Below are positions 32,551 to 44,486 of a stretch of 64,000 bases of DNA, one piece after another; the stretch's first letter is position 1; every line of letters begins with the position of its first letter. This DNA comes from Moniliella sp. 'wahieum' (lineage: Eukaryota; Basidiomycota; Moniliellomycetes; Moniliellales; Moniliellaceae): the NCBI GenBank assembly GCA_003971905.1, contig RSEE01000080.1, positions 186,001 to 250,000 of the forward strand, given 5' to 3'. The notes beneath the pieces were generated by a model. That model saw only the letters and a list, made by a program, of their open reading frames with translations. It did not search any database and was not told the origin of the DNA. The position numbers were made by a program, and so were the translations under genes.

Positions 32551-34804
32551 ATGCCCAACTCCAGCCCCCACGCCGCCGGCAACGGCAAAGTGCCTGCCGC
32601 CCCCCCCGGCCACAGCTGGGCGCCCAGCGTCAACGCCCGCCGACATCTTGGCCGAGGGCTGGGTGCTCAAGAAGAAGCGCAAAAAGATGCAGGGCTACGC
32701 CAAGCGCTACCTCTACCTCACCTCCCAGGGCATCCTCACCTACTCCATGGCCCCCGGCAAGCCCACCCGCGACTTTATTGAGATCCCGCACGCCTCGGTC
32801 ATCAGCTCCAAGCGCCACGGCACCATCCACGTCGACTCGGGCTCCTCTGTGTTCCGTACGTCCTCTCTGCCCCCTTTGCCCCCTCTCTGCCTCCTCCCCC
32901 CCGCCCCTAACCTTGGCCCGGCCTCGGCAGACCTCAAGACGCTGTCCGCCGGACTTTGAGATGTGGCGCAATGAGCTCAAGACCTTCATCAGTGAGCGTC
33001 AGGGTGGCAGCGCGGTGAGCGCGCGCCATATCTATGTCGTTGACGCGGGCAAAGGATTTGGTTCGTGTTGACTTGGGCCCTGTCTTTGTCCACAGCGATC
33101 GGGTTGGTCGGTCGATCCAAGCGGTCCAAAGCGAGCTCGCTGTGCTGGCTTCGGTGGTACGTGGGCCGTTGTCTTGTCTTGTCTTGTCTTGTGCTTTCGT
33201 AGCTGCTGACCCTTGCCATTCAACGCACAAAAGCAGGTGCACCGGCAGCCGAGGTGCACAAGATCCAAGCGTTGGTCAATGCTCTGCGGAAGGAACACAC
33301 TGAGCTCAGCGCCCTCTCCTCCAAAGTGCCTCTGACGGACGCCAATGCGGAGGACCCTGTGCTTCCGCTCGATGCGATTGACCGTTCGCAGCGCCCGCAA
33401 GCATCACCAGCACAGTAGGGGACGAGGATGCAGTCTTTTACGATGCGGACGATGTTGATTTGGACCATCACGACGAGGCTTCGGCCGAGTCGACGAGGAG
33501 GGTACGGCGGACGACTCGGAGGATGCCGATGACGACGATTCGGACGGCTTGGAGCAGTCCACTCCCTCTTGGCTGTCACTGATGACAAGGAGCCGCCGCA
33601 TCGGACCAAGTTGCCCTCCAAGGTAGCCGGAGACGATGTGGGCATTCTGGGTGTACTCAAGAAGAATGTGGGCAAGGACCTGTCCACGATTAGTTTCCCC
33701 GTCACCTTCAACTTGCCCTCTCAGCTTGCTCCAGGCGGCGGCGGAGGATTACGAATATGCGCCGGCGTTGTTGGAGCGGGCGGCGCAGACGCAGGATTGG
33801 TCGGCGCCTGTGTTTGATTGGTGCGTGGGCGGTGAGTGGGTATGCGGCGAGCAAGCTACGCGCCAGTCGCAAACCCTTCAACCCGATGCTGGGTGAAACG
33901 TTTGAGTTGGTCCGCGATGGCGGACGCTTAAAGTTTGTCGCAGAAAAGGTGGTGCACAACCCGCCGATTGTGGCCACCTATGAGGGCCTGGGTTGGCGTG
34001 CCCATGGCTGGAGCACAGTCAAACAGAAGTTCTGGGGCAAGAGTTGGGAGCTGATCCCCGAAGGTTCGCTGACTGTCGAACTGCTCGAGCTGGGGAGACG
34101 TACACGATCAAGAAGCCGGGCGCGTTTATGCGCAACTTGATTGCCGGTCGAAGTACTTGGAGTACGTGGGTGAGCTGAGCGTGACGAGCGTCAAGACGGG
34201 CCAGATGCTCAAGTGGACTTTAAGCAGGGCACCGTGCTCGGTGGTGCCGGCAGCCGGAACCATTTGGCGGGCAACGTGTACGACGCCAAGGGCTCCAAGG
34301 GCGTCGCCGTCAAGGGCAAATGGACCGAAAGCTTTGCCATTCAGCACGACAAGGAGAACTACCAAGTCTTGTGGGAAGCTGCGCCGTTCCCGCCCGATGC
34401 CGAGGCGTACTATGGATTCACCTACTTTGCCATCTCGCTCAACGAGCTCCTTCCGCGCTCTGCACCCTACTTGCCCGCACGGACTCGCGCTTCCGCCCCG
34501 ACCAACGCGCGTTTGAAAATGGCAATGTGGACCAAGCTGAAGACCTCAAGCAGGCCGTCGAGACGGCTCAGCGTCGGCGTCGTGCCGAGCGCGAGGCGGC
34601 CGGGATCGAGTACCATCCTGAATTTTTCCATCCCGACCCGGCCGGCGCGACGACCGGCGAGCGGGCGCGCAGCCGGATTGGCTCTATGGCGGTCCCAACC
34701 ACGTTGAATACTTCAAGAAGCGCACCGAGGCCATTGAGGCTGGCCCCAAGAAGGCCCAGGCCGTGTGGGATGCAGTGGTGCCCGAGGTGTTCCAGACCAG
34801 TTAA
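32551..34804 (+). CDS. OSH3: oxysterol-binding protein, OSH3 type (PH + ORD)
   Basis: Lipid-transfer protein of ER-plasma membrane contacts. Start ATG 32551. The PH domain is clear: ILAEGWVLKKKRKKMQGYAK, RYLYLTSQGILTYSM, HGTIHVDSGSSVF. After a 75-bp intron (32856-32930) comes HLKTLSAG and FEMWRNELKTFI with the invariant Trp. RKKMQGYAKRY and TIHVDSGS are typical of the Osh3 branch. A further intron region (about 32992-33235, containing four GTCTT repeats) leads to a coiled coil (IQALVNALRKEHTELSALSS) and acidic linkers. The ORD has KPFNPMLGETFELV, AEKVVHNPPIVATYEGLGW in place of the canonical EQVSHHPP, GKSWELIPEGSLTVELLE, GNVYDAKGSKGVAVKGKWTE and WEAAPFPPDAEAYYGFTYFA. It ends in YFKKRTEAIEAGPKKAQAVW and stop 34802-34804. 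At least six frame changes. Confidence 0.9.
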
Positions 34805-34810
34805 ACCGAA

Positions 34811-34856
34811 TTGCGTTGCCGTTGCCGTTGCCGTTGCGTTGCCGTTGCGTTGCCGT
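34811..34856. repeat. GTTGCC/GTTGC tandem repeat
   Basis: Imperfect tandem repeat just after the OSH3 stop codon, so in the 3' untranslated region. Confidence 0.8.
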
Positions 34857-35309
34857 CCGTCCTGCGTTGCGTGCCCTATCTTGCTTCTTTACTATTGCGT
34901 TCTCTATAATATGCTGTCCCCGTGTTGGATGAACGATGAGCCACGCGGCGGAGCGAATGTGGTTCCCAGCTTCAAGTCGATGTTTTGTCTGTCTGTCTGC
35001 TGCGGTTGGGGTGTGGCAGTATGGGGATTGGGTAGAATGGTAGAAGAGCGGGGGCAGTAAGAGCAGTTCCGACAGATGGTGGTACATGGGGGCGTAAATA
35101 GCAAACACCTGGCCATCTTGCATTGAAAAAAAGGCCAACGGCGCGCCGTCAATGGAAATGGAGACGTACATGCATGTGGTGAGTGGCTCCGGGGGGAAAG
35201 GAGGAAAAGGAAGAGGAGAAAGGGGCAGGAGAAAGAAAGAGAAGAAAGTACAGCGGAGGAAACCTGCCAGAGCCGAGCCGAGCCGAGCTGAACTGAGCAA
35301 GACTCGTTT

Positions 35310-38300
35310 TTAGATGTCGTTCGGCCCAGGGTCGAAAAAGACGCGGAAGCGCAACTCGGAGCGAAGCGCCGCTTGGGCCGAGATGACAGTGTAGACGTGA
35401 AGGAAGAGTTGGGGGAGCCGATGGGTAAAGTAGGCAAGGAAGCCATCGGGCAGCGAGCCAAGCCGACTGAAGTTGGGCGCTCATGTCGTGGTAATGGTGG
35501 GCCTTGTTGCGCATCGCGCGCAAGAGATCTTGCACCTTGTGCGGGTCGTACGGTCGGAACTTGCCCAAATCGGCAACAAAGTGCCGGTCCACACGGCTGG
35601 TCCACCCGGCTGCGCCTAGTACGTCGCTCGCACGCCGTTCTAGCATGACCAATGGCGCGGCGGGCGGGTCGCGCTCGAGCGTGTCAAACGCATCGCTGCT
35701 GTGCAGGAGGAACTGTAGCCGGTTGGGCGCGGTCCAAAGTAGGGTGCACCAGGACTTCCGCCGCGTCGGACGACGGGCGGGATCGGGGCAGATGCAGCCG
35801 AGGATGAGGTGCTGCGCCTCGTACCCTTCTTGGCCCAAGCGGGTTAGAGAGCTGAGTTGATGCTCGCCATGCAGGACATTGTTCGCGTTCAAATCGGGAC
35901 CCAAACGCATGCTGCCCGTTGGACAAGATATAGTAGGCAATGCACCGTACGAAAATACGTCGACGGCCCGTGTCACCCGGCGCTGCTCTTCTTCTTTTCG
36001 ACCGCCGTTCCGGCGGCTTGGGCTCAACCCACCCCTCGGCTCGGTCGATTCCGCCCCGGACTCAGGCTGACCTCGCCTCGAAGATCTCGGGCGCACGCCA
36101 ACCTACCGTCCCAGCGGGATGGGTGACGCTCTCTGGCTGAAGCTGCTCTGGGCTACGCTATCCAGCTTTTGCTCAGCCCAAAGTCCGACAGCAACATCTT
36201 GAGTCGAGGCCGTGGGTGGCCGCCGCCCCATATTGCTCGATCGTGCTGGCGGAGCAACGGTGACCAAAATGTTATGCGGTTTGAGGTCGCGGTGGACAAT
36301 GGAGAGGCTGTGGAGGTGTTGGAGTCCTAGGCCGATCTGCTCCAGCGCCAACTTGGGCTGGAGCAAGCCGGCCAGATTGTGGTACGCACCCGTACCGGTA
36401 TCTTCCACTACATCGGCCAACGTGGCCTGACACAACTCGAGCGCAATGTACAGAAAGCTATCGGTTACTTCTTGGTAATAATACCGTACCACATTCGGAT
36501 GGTCGTCGGCACTCTCGAGAAGGTGGACCTCCTTGGACGCAATGCGCGTAAAGTCTTTAGCAACCGCTTCACCGCCACCGCCCGGCCTTGGAAGGAGCCC
36601 CTGAACACGACAGTCCCCGAGGAACCGTAGCCTGGAACACAACGTCAGTATAGAAAAAAAAAAGATAAGAAAAAAAGAGAAGCCCGACAAGCCTAGGAGG
36701 AGGGGTGACCGTACCAAGTACCTCGTCCGAAATGACCAAGGATGACGTCCGTCCTGCTGGTGCCGCATTGTGCAGCACTTGGCCCCGTCCAGGGCAAACA
36801 AATGTTCTCCACCATCCTGGCGCCCGCATCCCGCCTGGGGCTGGCCAACGCAAGTTGCTCAACCACCGTTTCATCCCCTGCCGTGTCAAGGGGCTCAGGT
36901 CCCTCTTGAGAAGGATGGGCGAACCGTGCGGGGTAGTAAGGGAGGAGTAGGATCGCGCGCCAGCGCTGCATCGTATAGTGCGAGAGGCGTATCCGAGCCA
37001 AGAGCAAGGGCCGAACCAGGCTCGGGCCTTTGGTCCGCCCCCGCTTCTGTCCCGGTCCGATCGGGCCGGATGGGCTGGTACGACCCGTGTGACTCGGTTT
37101 CCGAGGGATGGCGCCGCGGCTCCGACACCAAGGGGGGCAACGTGGTAAAGTACCCATCTTCCATGCCTAGCTGTGGGTCTTGAGCTCAGTCTCGGCTGTA
37201 GCCATGCGCTCGGCCCGGGCCGCCTTGGCGGCCACTTGTTGGCCTGCGCGTTTGCCTCGCCTTTTTTTCTTGGATTTGGGGGAAGCCGGGGCGATGGTTC
37301 CCTTTGCCACGCCGATCGAGCTCGCGTCTTCTCTGCCAGCGCATCGGGAACAGCAGTCGTAACCACCCCACCCGCGTGGACCGTCTGCCTGCCTTCGGCT
37401 TCCCCTTCGAAACCCACTCTGCCCTGTCGAGGGAGGTAGGAGGAAGGGGCACAGGGTGCGTTTCGTGCTGCATGGGCCTTGCCACGGGTAAAGGGGCCAC
37501 AGGCGGCCGGGAGGGTCTTGTCCGAACCATCCGTTTGAACTAGGGGCTGAGAGAGAACGTGGGTCGTGCGCGCGTCAGCTGGCAATGCAGGTGACAGGAT
37601 ACTGGGTCCAGCCTGCAACTCCAGGGCGCGGGCCGGCACGGGCGGGATCCTGGAGTCGGAAGGCAGGCGAGGGGTAGAGGGGGAGGAGAGCGCGGCGAGC
37701 GCAACTGGCGAGCCAAAGGAGTACCATGCTCACGAGACCGACGACAGCTGCCAGTGGCCAAGCGGGAGCGTGTGCACTGGGCGAACGGCTGGGCGTGCGA
37801 ATCGGGTTGGGGAAAAAGGAATTGGATCGGGGCGAGGAGAGGGTTGCTGGTCGGGGGGGCTCGAGGGTGGCGACGTGACCCTGGTCCCACGCCGTCGGGA
37901 CCGGACCACCGACCCGCGCCGCGAGTCGAACCAAAAGGACAGGGAAGGATCGAGGGAGCCGACGCGGCCCGAAGCGCGTTGGCTCTGGTAGCTCCAATCA
38001 TGCACTGCAGTCCATGGCACTGGGACGAGTGCGAGGCCGGCGCAGGCGCGCCAGTGCGGCAAGCGGATACCGCACCGAGCTCATCGCAAACAACGACCCG
38101 TCCGACGCACCCACGTACGTGTCCGCACCCGCACCTACATCCGTCTCGGCGCCTGCGCCTCGTCCAATCGTGCCTCGTCCTGATCGGCGCCCACGTCGCC
38201 CAGGCGCAAAACAGGATGGGGGACAAGCACGGGCCGCTGCGTAGAAGCCGCCTTGGTCTTCGGGCGAGCCTTTGGGCTGGACAAAGTCAAACACCGACGC

Positions 38301-39384
38301 CACATTGGCGCCCATCGAGGTGGTCCAGATGGTCGGGTGCCAAGCCCGAGGCTCCTCGTCGGCCAGCCAAGCGTCCGCCTCGGGGGCCGAGCCAAGTTCG
38401 CCCGACGAAGCGGCTTTGGGTGCGTGTGGGTCCGAGGTGTTGAGACAGATGAGACTGCCTTCGTCGGGAAGGACGAGGATGCGCCGCGAGTCGGGATAGC
38501 TCTGGGTGTTCCATGCCGCCAGCACGTCCCGGTCGCCAAATTGGGTGAGTAGAGACTGAGGTGGAGCGTCTGGGACAGGCTGGGGTCCTGCTTGGCATGA
38601 ATGGCCAGGGTGTAGTCTGTCCTGCCAATCAGCGCCCATTCATCGTCCTCCTCGTCCTGCTGCGCACCATCGGCCGGCCAGTCCCACTCGTTCGGCTCGC
38701 TTCCATTCGCCACCGACGTCGAGTGGCCAAACATGCTGCGTATGGCGCCGGTGCGGATGTTGACTTCGACAAGACGGGCTTGTTTGCTGCCAACAAACAC
38801 GCGGCTGTCGTCGCCTGGGAAGGTAAAGGGCGAGAGGGAGACGAGTTGGGGGAGGGTAAGCGGAAGCTTGACCAGGGCCGCAGGAGGGCCGTCGACAGCA
38901 GGCGGGGCAGAGATGGGGGCGTTGGTGGACGAGGAGGCATGGGCAAGAAGTGCGGGAGGAGAACCAGACAGGACGTAGAGCGCGCCTTGGGCGGCAGGCT
39001 CGACAAGGTAGATGTCAGGTGGTCGTGGGACGACTGGGCGAGCATCTGGGGAGGGAGAGGCGGCGGGGGCCATAGGAGGCGCTGACGACGGGGCGGAAGG
39101 GCAGGCACTCCTCCAGCTGGCCCGTGGCGGCGGAGGAGTGTCGGGCCACGACGCGCCGCAGCCCAGCGACCAGCGCACATCGCCCGACGTACGGTCGACG
39201 CCGTGGAGAGAGCCATCGGTGCAGGCGACAAGCGCGGTGCGCAGCAGGCGGAGGCGGTCGGAGCGAGAGAGGGAGGCCGGGGCAGGGCGGGCGAGGACGA
39301 GGCAGAGGCAGGCGGCGGCAGCAGAGACGCGAGCGACGAGGCAGCGCCGCGGCGTCGGCGACGAGGGAGGCGCCAGGACGTCAT
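35310..39384 (-). CDS. IRE1: IRE1, ER stress sensor kinase/endoribonuclease
   Basis: Sensor of the unfolded protein response; it oligomerises in the ER membrane and its RNase splices HAC1/XBP1-type mRNA. The proposed start at 39384 (MTSWRLPRRRRR) runs, after a frame change, into a hydrophobic signal (SAAAACLCLVLARPAPA). The luminal beta-propeller follows: ALVACTDGSLHGVDRTSGDV, QGALYVLSG, DDSRVFVGSKQARLVEVNIR. The membrane helix is PLAAVVGLVSMVLLWLA (about 37706-37757). The kinase starts SLVISDEVLG, then an 83-bp intron (36632-36714), then YGSSGTVVFRGSFQGRAVAV. Catalytic HRDLKPHN is at about 36271-36294, DFG at 36177-36185, then GTVGWRAPEIFEA. The KEN RNase domain has DLGKFRPYDPHKVQDLLRAM, RNKAHHYHDM and FLAYFTHRLPQLFLHVYTVI, ending near FRVFFDPGPNDI, stop 35310-35312. 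Frame changes are frequent, and the linker of about 36900-37600 is disordered and unresolved. Confidence 0.93.
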
Positions 39385-42190
39385 GCGGGGCGCATGTGCA
39401 TTGCCCAGCGGGTGGAAGAGCGACGGTTGGTGGATGGGGGTGGTGGTTGAATGTTGGTGATTTTTGGTACCATATTCAATGCTGAATACTCAATGGCTGC
39501 CTTGCGTGCCCGCCGCTTGCGAAGTGCGAAGCCCATCCGACCAGCTGGCCGCACAGGGGCAGTGTGGGCGCGCTGGCGCCACGCCCCACGGGGCCAGTCT
39601 GCCTTCGGCTGCCTGCCCTCGCTCCTGTCCTTCCTCCCCCCTCCTGCCCCTGTCGCTGGCGGCTGCGGGCGGCCACCATCGCCAGGACAGGGGACGGCGA
39701 GCCCACCTGCGTCGCTACACCGCCCCCCCCGTCCCATCCGCCCCAACGGACACCAGATCATGGCAGGCACCGCCGCCGCACACCTCGCACTCCACAGTTC
39801 AACGTTCAGCCTCCACTGCAGCACCCCACTCATCACAAGCCAAAAAGTGTGCCCGCTACATCTTCTCCGCACACCTCTAGAGACTCGGACGCGATCTTCA
39901 CGCCCACGCATCCTGCACTTGCCCCGGGGAGTCGGGACGTAGCTCCACAATAAGTCGTGCTGGAGCATCATCCCTTTTGGTCACCGCTTGCCGCGAACCC
40001 GGGTCAAAGAACGTGCCCGATCCCGCTCCAGCGGGTCGGACGGGTGGTCTGGATTTGAGGTGGGGGGGTTGGTGGATCACAGAATTCCTAGGGGTGGCCA
40101 ACGTTGGGTCACCATGACAAGGTACGCAACGCACTGTTGGTCCCCGACTCGTCCCAGCTGGAGCTACGCGCGAGGCGGCAGTGGCGGCCAACCACAGCGG
40201 GGAGGAACCTGGCCGCTCCAAACGAGCCACGGCCAGCGAGACAGGAACGAGACAACCAGGACCTAGAGCGATCCCATTCCAACGTTACGTTCACCTTCCT
40301 CCCCGGGGAGCACACTCGCCACATCATTCCAAATTTGCTCGGGACGGCCATGTCGAAAGGTGCTTGTCTCCCAGGGAGCGGGTTGCGGGGGGGGGGGGGG
40401 GGGGCATAGGGGGGGGGGCGCGACAAGACAGGAGCGAGGCTGGTTTTGCTCTCTTAAGGGAAGCAATAACCTCTGCTGCTGCTGCTGGGCGCGGATGCGT
40501 TCGGGGACCATAACCAGGCGTGGGCTGCTAACCGTGGCAGAGCGGGTAAAGGGCGAGGGCACATACGGGACTAGCGTGGGCCTGAGGCTTCGGACGCAAG
40601 GATGGGGAACGAGACGGGAGAGGGAAGAGAGGGTTATCGAGTGCCCTCCTGATTGCGTGCGTGCCGAAGAAGGAAGGAAGATGAGGAGATGATGAGGAAA
40701 CGGGAGGGCGGTCCTCGATGAAACAAACTGCTCGTTCGGTCAACGGCAGCCGCTCCTCTCTGTCCTTCGGTAGCGTCGAGCTGTGATGAATGGCTCACTT
40801 CTTGCACCCCATCACCCTACAGATACTCCAGCGCAAGTGCATCCTTCCCTCCACTGGACTTTGCACGTGATGCTTTGCCACCCAGGCTCGCATGAGGATG
40901 GCCTTTGGTGATGGTGGCCCATAGCTCATCGTCCTGGGTCCCTAACAGACGCGTCGTTGACGGAAGGGTGGCCACATCTAGTTCCAGCACCTTTTTGTGG
41001 CGAGGAGCTCATCGGTGTGGCTATGACGAGGAGCGCGCGCGACGAGAGCTGGGGCATTGTGGGACCGACCTATAGGATTCGTGTTCTTTTCAACACCCAC
41101 ACTCCAGCAAAAAGTTAAGCCACTGTGGGGACTTCTCCTACACACTGGGCCCACTCTCTCGTGGCAGCGCTTCCAAAGAGTGGATCAGGACAAGTACGGA
41201 AACTAGCTGCGTGGGTCCGCTCTTCCTCCTCCCTGGCATCGCTTCAGTGCTCTTGAAAAGGAACGCTCTACTGTGTAACGTGTATGACGAAAGTACAGGG
41301 CAAAAAGAGTGGACGACGGAGGCGTGGTGAGGGTGTCGAAGTGAGACGCATCGCACTTTGGTGCTGTCGATCGGATGGTGCAGTACATATGTGGTGTGGC
41401 ATGTGAGTGTGAGTTGAGTGCTGGAACGTGGGGGTCGCGCATCGATGGGGCGGTCTTGTGCGTCCCAATCCTGCTGGCATCTGAGGATTGGCTGATGATT
41501 CGATGATTGATGAACGTTGCAGATGCCATCGATGCCATCTTTTCGTGTGGCGGGGGTAATCGGTAATCGTGCGCTGAGTAAGTGGCGCTTAGACCGACGC
41601 GGGCAGGGCAGCAGTGTCGGATGCGCTTCTGGTCCGTGTCGGCCCGATACGGGGACGGCACAGCGCACGACAGCACCACAGCGGGCCAGTGCGTTTGCCA
41701 CCTGCTCACGTGACAGCCTGCTTCTTATCAGATCTGCGCTCTCTGCGCTCGCGACGCAGCGGGGGAGCGTGCCAGACAGGCGCCGTGCCCGCTGAGGCAA
41801 CCGCCCGCCCGCTGGCACGAGGCGACTGTGCGCGCAGGCCATCGCATTGGGGCGCAGCGTGCGGATGCGCCCCCGTCCTGATCACCGCTGACACTCACCG
41901 CTCGCCTGCTGCATGAGCGCATCCTCCTCCACATGCCCCTCTGCCCGCCTGTTCCGCCCATTTCGCTTTTATTTGTTTGGCCCAGCCTGGCCAGCCAAGT
42001 CCGCGTCTTCTCAAAGCAAAAATCCCGGCTCGCCACCCTCGCTTGTCCCTCTCACCATCACCTCCGCCTCTTCTCCGCCTCTTCCTCCGGCCGCCACCCT
42101 TTCAGCACTACACCATCTCCCACCGCCACCACCTATACCACCGCCGCCACCTCCCCTCCTCCTGGCTCTGCATTCCCCCCCGCCGCCACC
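39385..42190. other. largest gene-free interval, divergent IRE1 / AIF-like promoters
   Basis: About 2.8 kb. TTCAATGCTGAATACTCAATGG (39476-39497) lies about 90 bp upstream of the IRE1 start, and AGTTCAACGTTCAG at 39796-39809; both resemble the TTGAAC-type motif. An 18-base G tract is at 40387-40404. A short CTG run is at about 40472-40487. Open frames around 40104-40562 on both strands show no family features. The right end is pyrimidine-rich and leads to the next gene. Confidence 0.4.
40387..40418. repeat. homopolymer G tracts
   Basis: Eighteen G (40387-40404), then CATA and a second G tract to 40418. Such tracts are prone to length errors. Confidence 0.9.
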
Positions 42191-44486
42191 ATGTCCGCCG
42201 TCGGCGCACGCGTCTCTCTCGCCCGCCACGCGGCGAATGCACCCCAGGCTCCGCACCCGCATCCACTCCCACCACCCCTCCCGCTGCCCCGCCGCTCCGA
42301 ACGTCCTCGTCCTGGGCGGCAGCTATGCGGTATGCACTGCGCTTCCGTCCTAGCGAGCAGCTTCCGCCCGGCCATCGCGTCATCTCATCGAGCGCAACAG
42401 CCATTTTAAAACCGTACGTCCCACCCCCGCCTTTGTTTGCCCTCTGCCCGCCCGAGAACGCTGAGCGCTGACTTGCCCCTAGATCTCTACTGCTTCCGCG
42501 CGCTTTAGCGTGCTCTCTGGCCACGAACACGAAGCCTACATTCCATACTCGTCCATCTACGCCTCGGAAATGCCCCAGGAGGACGCTGGGACACGCCAGC
42601 GCCCGCTGCGCGGGAGGACAAGTCCACTGCGACCGATGGCGCCGCCGAGGCAGCGCGGTCGACTGACGAGGCGTCTGCGTCGGTGCGCAAGGTCTTTTGT
42701 TTGACAACGGCCCGTCTTCGGGAGGGGCGGAAACGTTGATGTTCCGCCGCGCGGCGATGAGACTCGGCCAGCGGAGGCGGCGGCAGAGACGCTGACGCAC
42801 TCAACGAGTGAGCCCTCGAGCGATACCGACCCGTTGAGTGAGGGCGACACGCCCCCGTCTCGCTCTCGTGTCTCGTCGGGTCCGACGAGTGGGCAGGCGA
42901 CGAGGAGCTGGGTGCGGACCAGCGGGTCGGCGAGGGCGACATGGAAAAGATGATTGAACAAGACGCGCGAGCGGTGCACAAGCGATCGCTTTCGTTCCAA
43001 GTGGCCAACTTGGACTTGGCGGATCAGGAGGGCGCGAATGGGGAGCAGGACGTGCCCGAGCGGTACGAAGCTGCGATGGTGGATGCAGTGGATGCTTCGC
43101 CCAATTCATCGGAACCGCACCCGCACCTTGTGCTCCAAGGCACGGTCACCGAAATCAACTCGCACCATGTTGTCGTTGCGCCGAGTGTAGCCAGATACGG
43201 ACCATGCGTTGGCCCAGCTGGGCAAGGCGCCCACGTCCAAAACTTTGGTCGATTGACCAGGTCTCCATTCCGTACGATTACCTCGTCTACGCATTGGGCA
43301 GCAAGATGCCCGACCGCTGCGCTCGATGCACGGACCAAGGCAGGCGGCGTGGCGTGGATGAAGCAGATGCAAGCACGCATCACGGCCGCTGAAAAAATCG
43401 TGATTGTCGGTGGGGGCGCGTTGGGCGTGGAGTATGCGCTGGACATTGCCACCATCTTCCCGGCCAAAGCATCGCAAGTCACGCTCTTGCACAGCCGGAC
43501 TCAGCTCTTGCCCAACTTTGATCCGGCCGTGCACGACCTCGTTCTCGAGCGCCTGACGCAGGCCGGTGTGAATGTGATCCTGGGCGAGCGCCTGGCGTTG
43601 GCACAAGGGTGCCCGTTGGGCAGCACGGTCAGCTCGAGCGACAAGTCGGCACCGGGCCGGGCGCGTACGGTTGCGCCGTCGCCGTTGGACCAACCCGTGG
43701 GTGAAAGCCAACTGATCCGGACCACGACCGGGCGCGAGATTGAGGCGGATCTGCTACTGCTGTGCACGGGCCAACAACCCAACTCGAGTCTGATGGCTTC
43801 CTTTTCGCCCTCGAGTGTCGATGTGAACTCGCGGCTGATCAAGGTCGCGCCCACGATGCAGGTCCAGGCCGACCCGAGCACGTGGATGCCCACGGACCCT
43901 TTGCTTTCCGTCCTCCGTGCGTCGATTGCGATTGCTTTGTCGAGCGCAAGACGGGCGCCGACCATCCCCACATCGTCCTGACCCAGGAGCACACTGACGA
44001 GCAAGAGGGGACCGGACGAAGGGACCACCAAGTGCTTCCGCATATCTATGCCATTGGCGATGTAGCCGATGCGTTTGGCGCGATCAATGCTGGTTACCAA
44101 GCTTGGACCATGGCCGAAGTCGCTGCGCGGAACATTGTTCGTCAGATCCGGCAGCACGAAGCGCCTTTGTCTGGGTCTGCCTCACCGGCGCGGGCGCCCG
44201 TTGGGCTGGCGCCGACCGACGCTTCCAGCCCCCGCCTGGGCCTGGGCGAGTCCGAGTCCGAGTCCGATACCGACCCCGCCACCGAGCAGGGCGAGGCGTT
44301 GGAACACTTTACGCCCATTGCGCCCATGCTCAAGTTGAGTCTGGTATGGGCTCGATGGTGTTCCAGGGCCTGCCGGACCCGCAGGGCAAGCCCCTGGTCG
44401 AGGTGCGCGACGACCCGGAGGACCTGGGCGTCAAGACCATTTGGCACTTTATGGCCAAGGCTTCCACCGCCGACATGCACCGCTGA
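42191..44486 (+). CDS. AIF/AMID-like FAD- and NAD(P)H-dependent oxidoreductase
   Basis: Pyridine nucleotide-disulphide oxidoreductase fold, closest in layout to AIFM2/AMID and fungal AIF-like proteins that act on quinones or NADH at membranes. Start ATG 42191 has a strong CCACC context. The FAD-binding beta-alpha-beta is NVLVLGGSYAG (about 42300), followed by GHRVILIERNSHF. An intron (donor GTACGT about 42416, acceptor CCCTAG about 42481) leads to LYCFPRFSVLSGHEHEAYIP. Then VLQGTVTEINSHHVVV and SIPYDYLVYALGSKMP follow. The NAD-binding motif is KIVIVGGGALGVEYALDIAT, then VTLLHSRTQLLPNFDPAVHD. Next are GREIEADLLLLCTGQQPNSS and the second FAD motif HIYAIGDVADAFGAINAGYQ. The C-terminal part is GMGSMVFQGLPDPQGKPLVE with stop 44484-44486. 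Frame changes at about 42310, 42590-42950, 43190-43310, 43915 and 44340. An acidic insert around 42600-43000 is not resolved. Confidence 0.85.

Noticed and set aside
32003-32959. 318-codon open frame starting upstream of OSH3
   Set aside because: Its 3' half shares the PH-domain frame, but the 5' half is promoter DNA with low-complexity Pro/Arg sequence; the ATG at 32551 is preferred.
40104-40562. possible small gene in the 39.4-42.2 kb gap
   Set aside because: Competing frames on both strands around a G tract; no motif, no good splice or start context.
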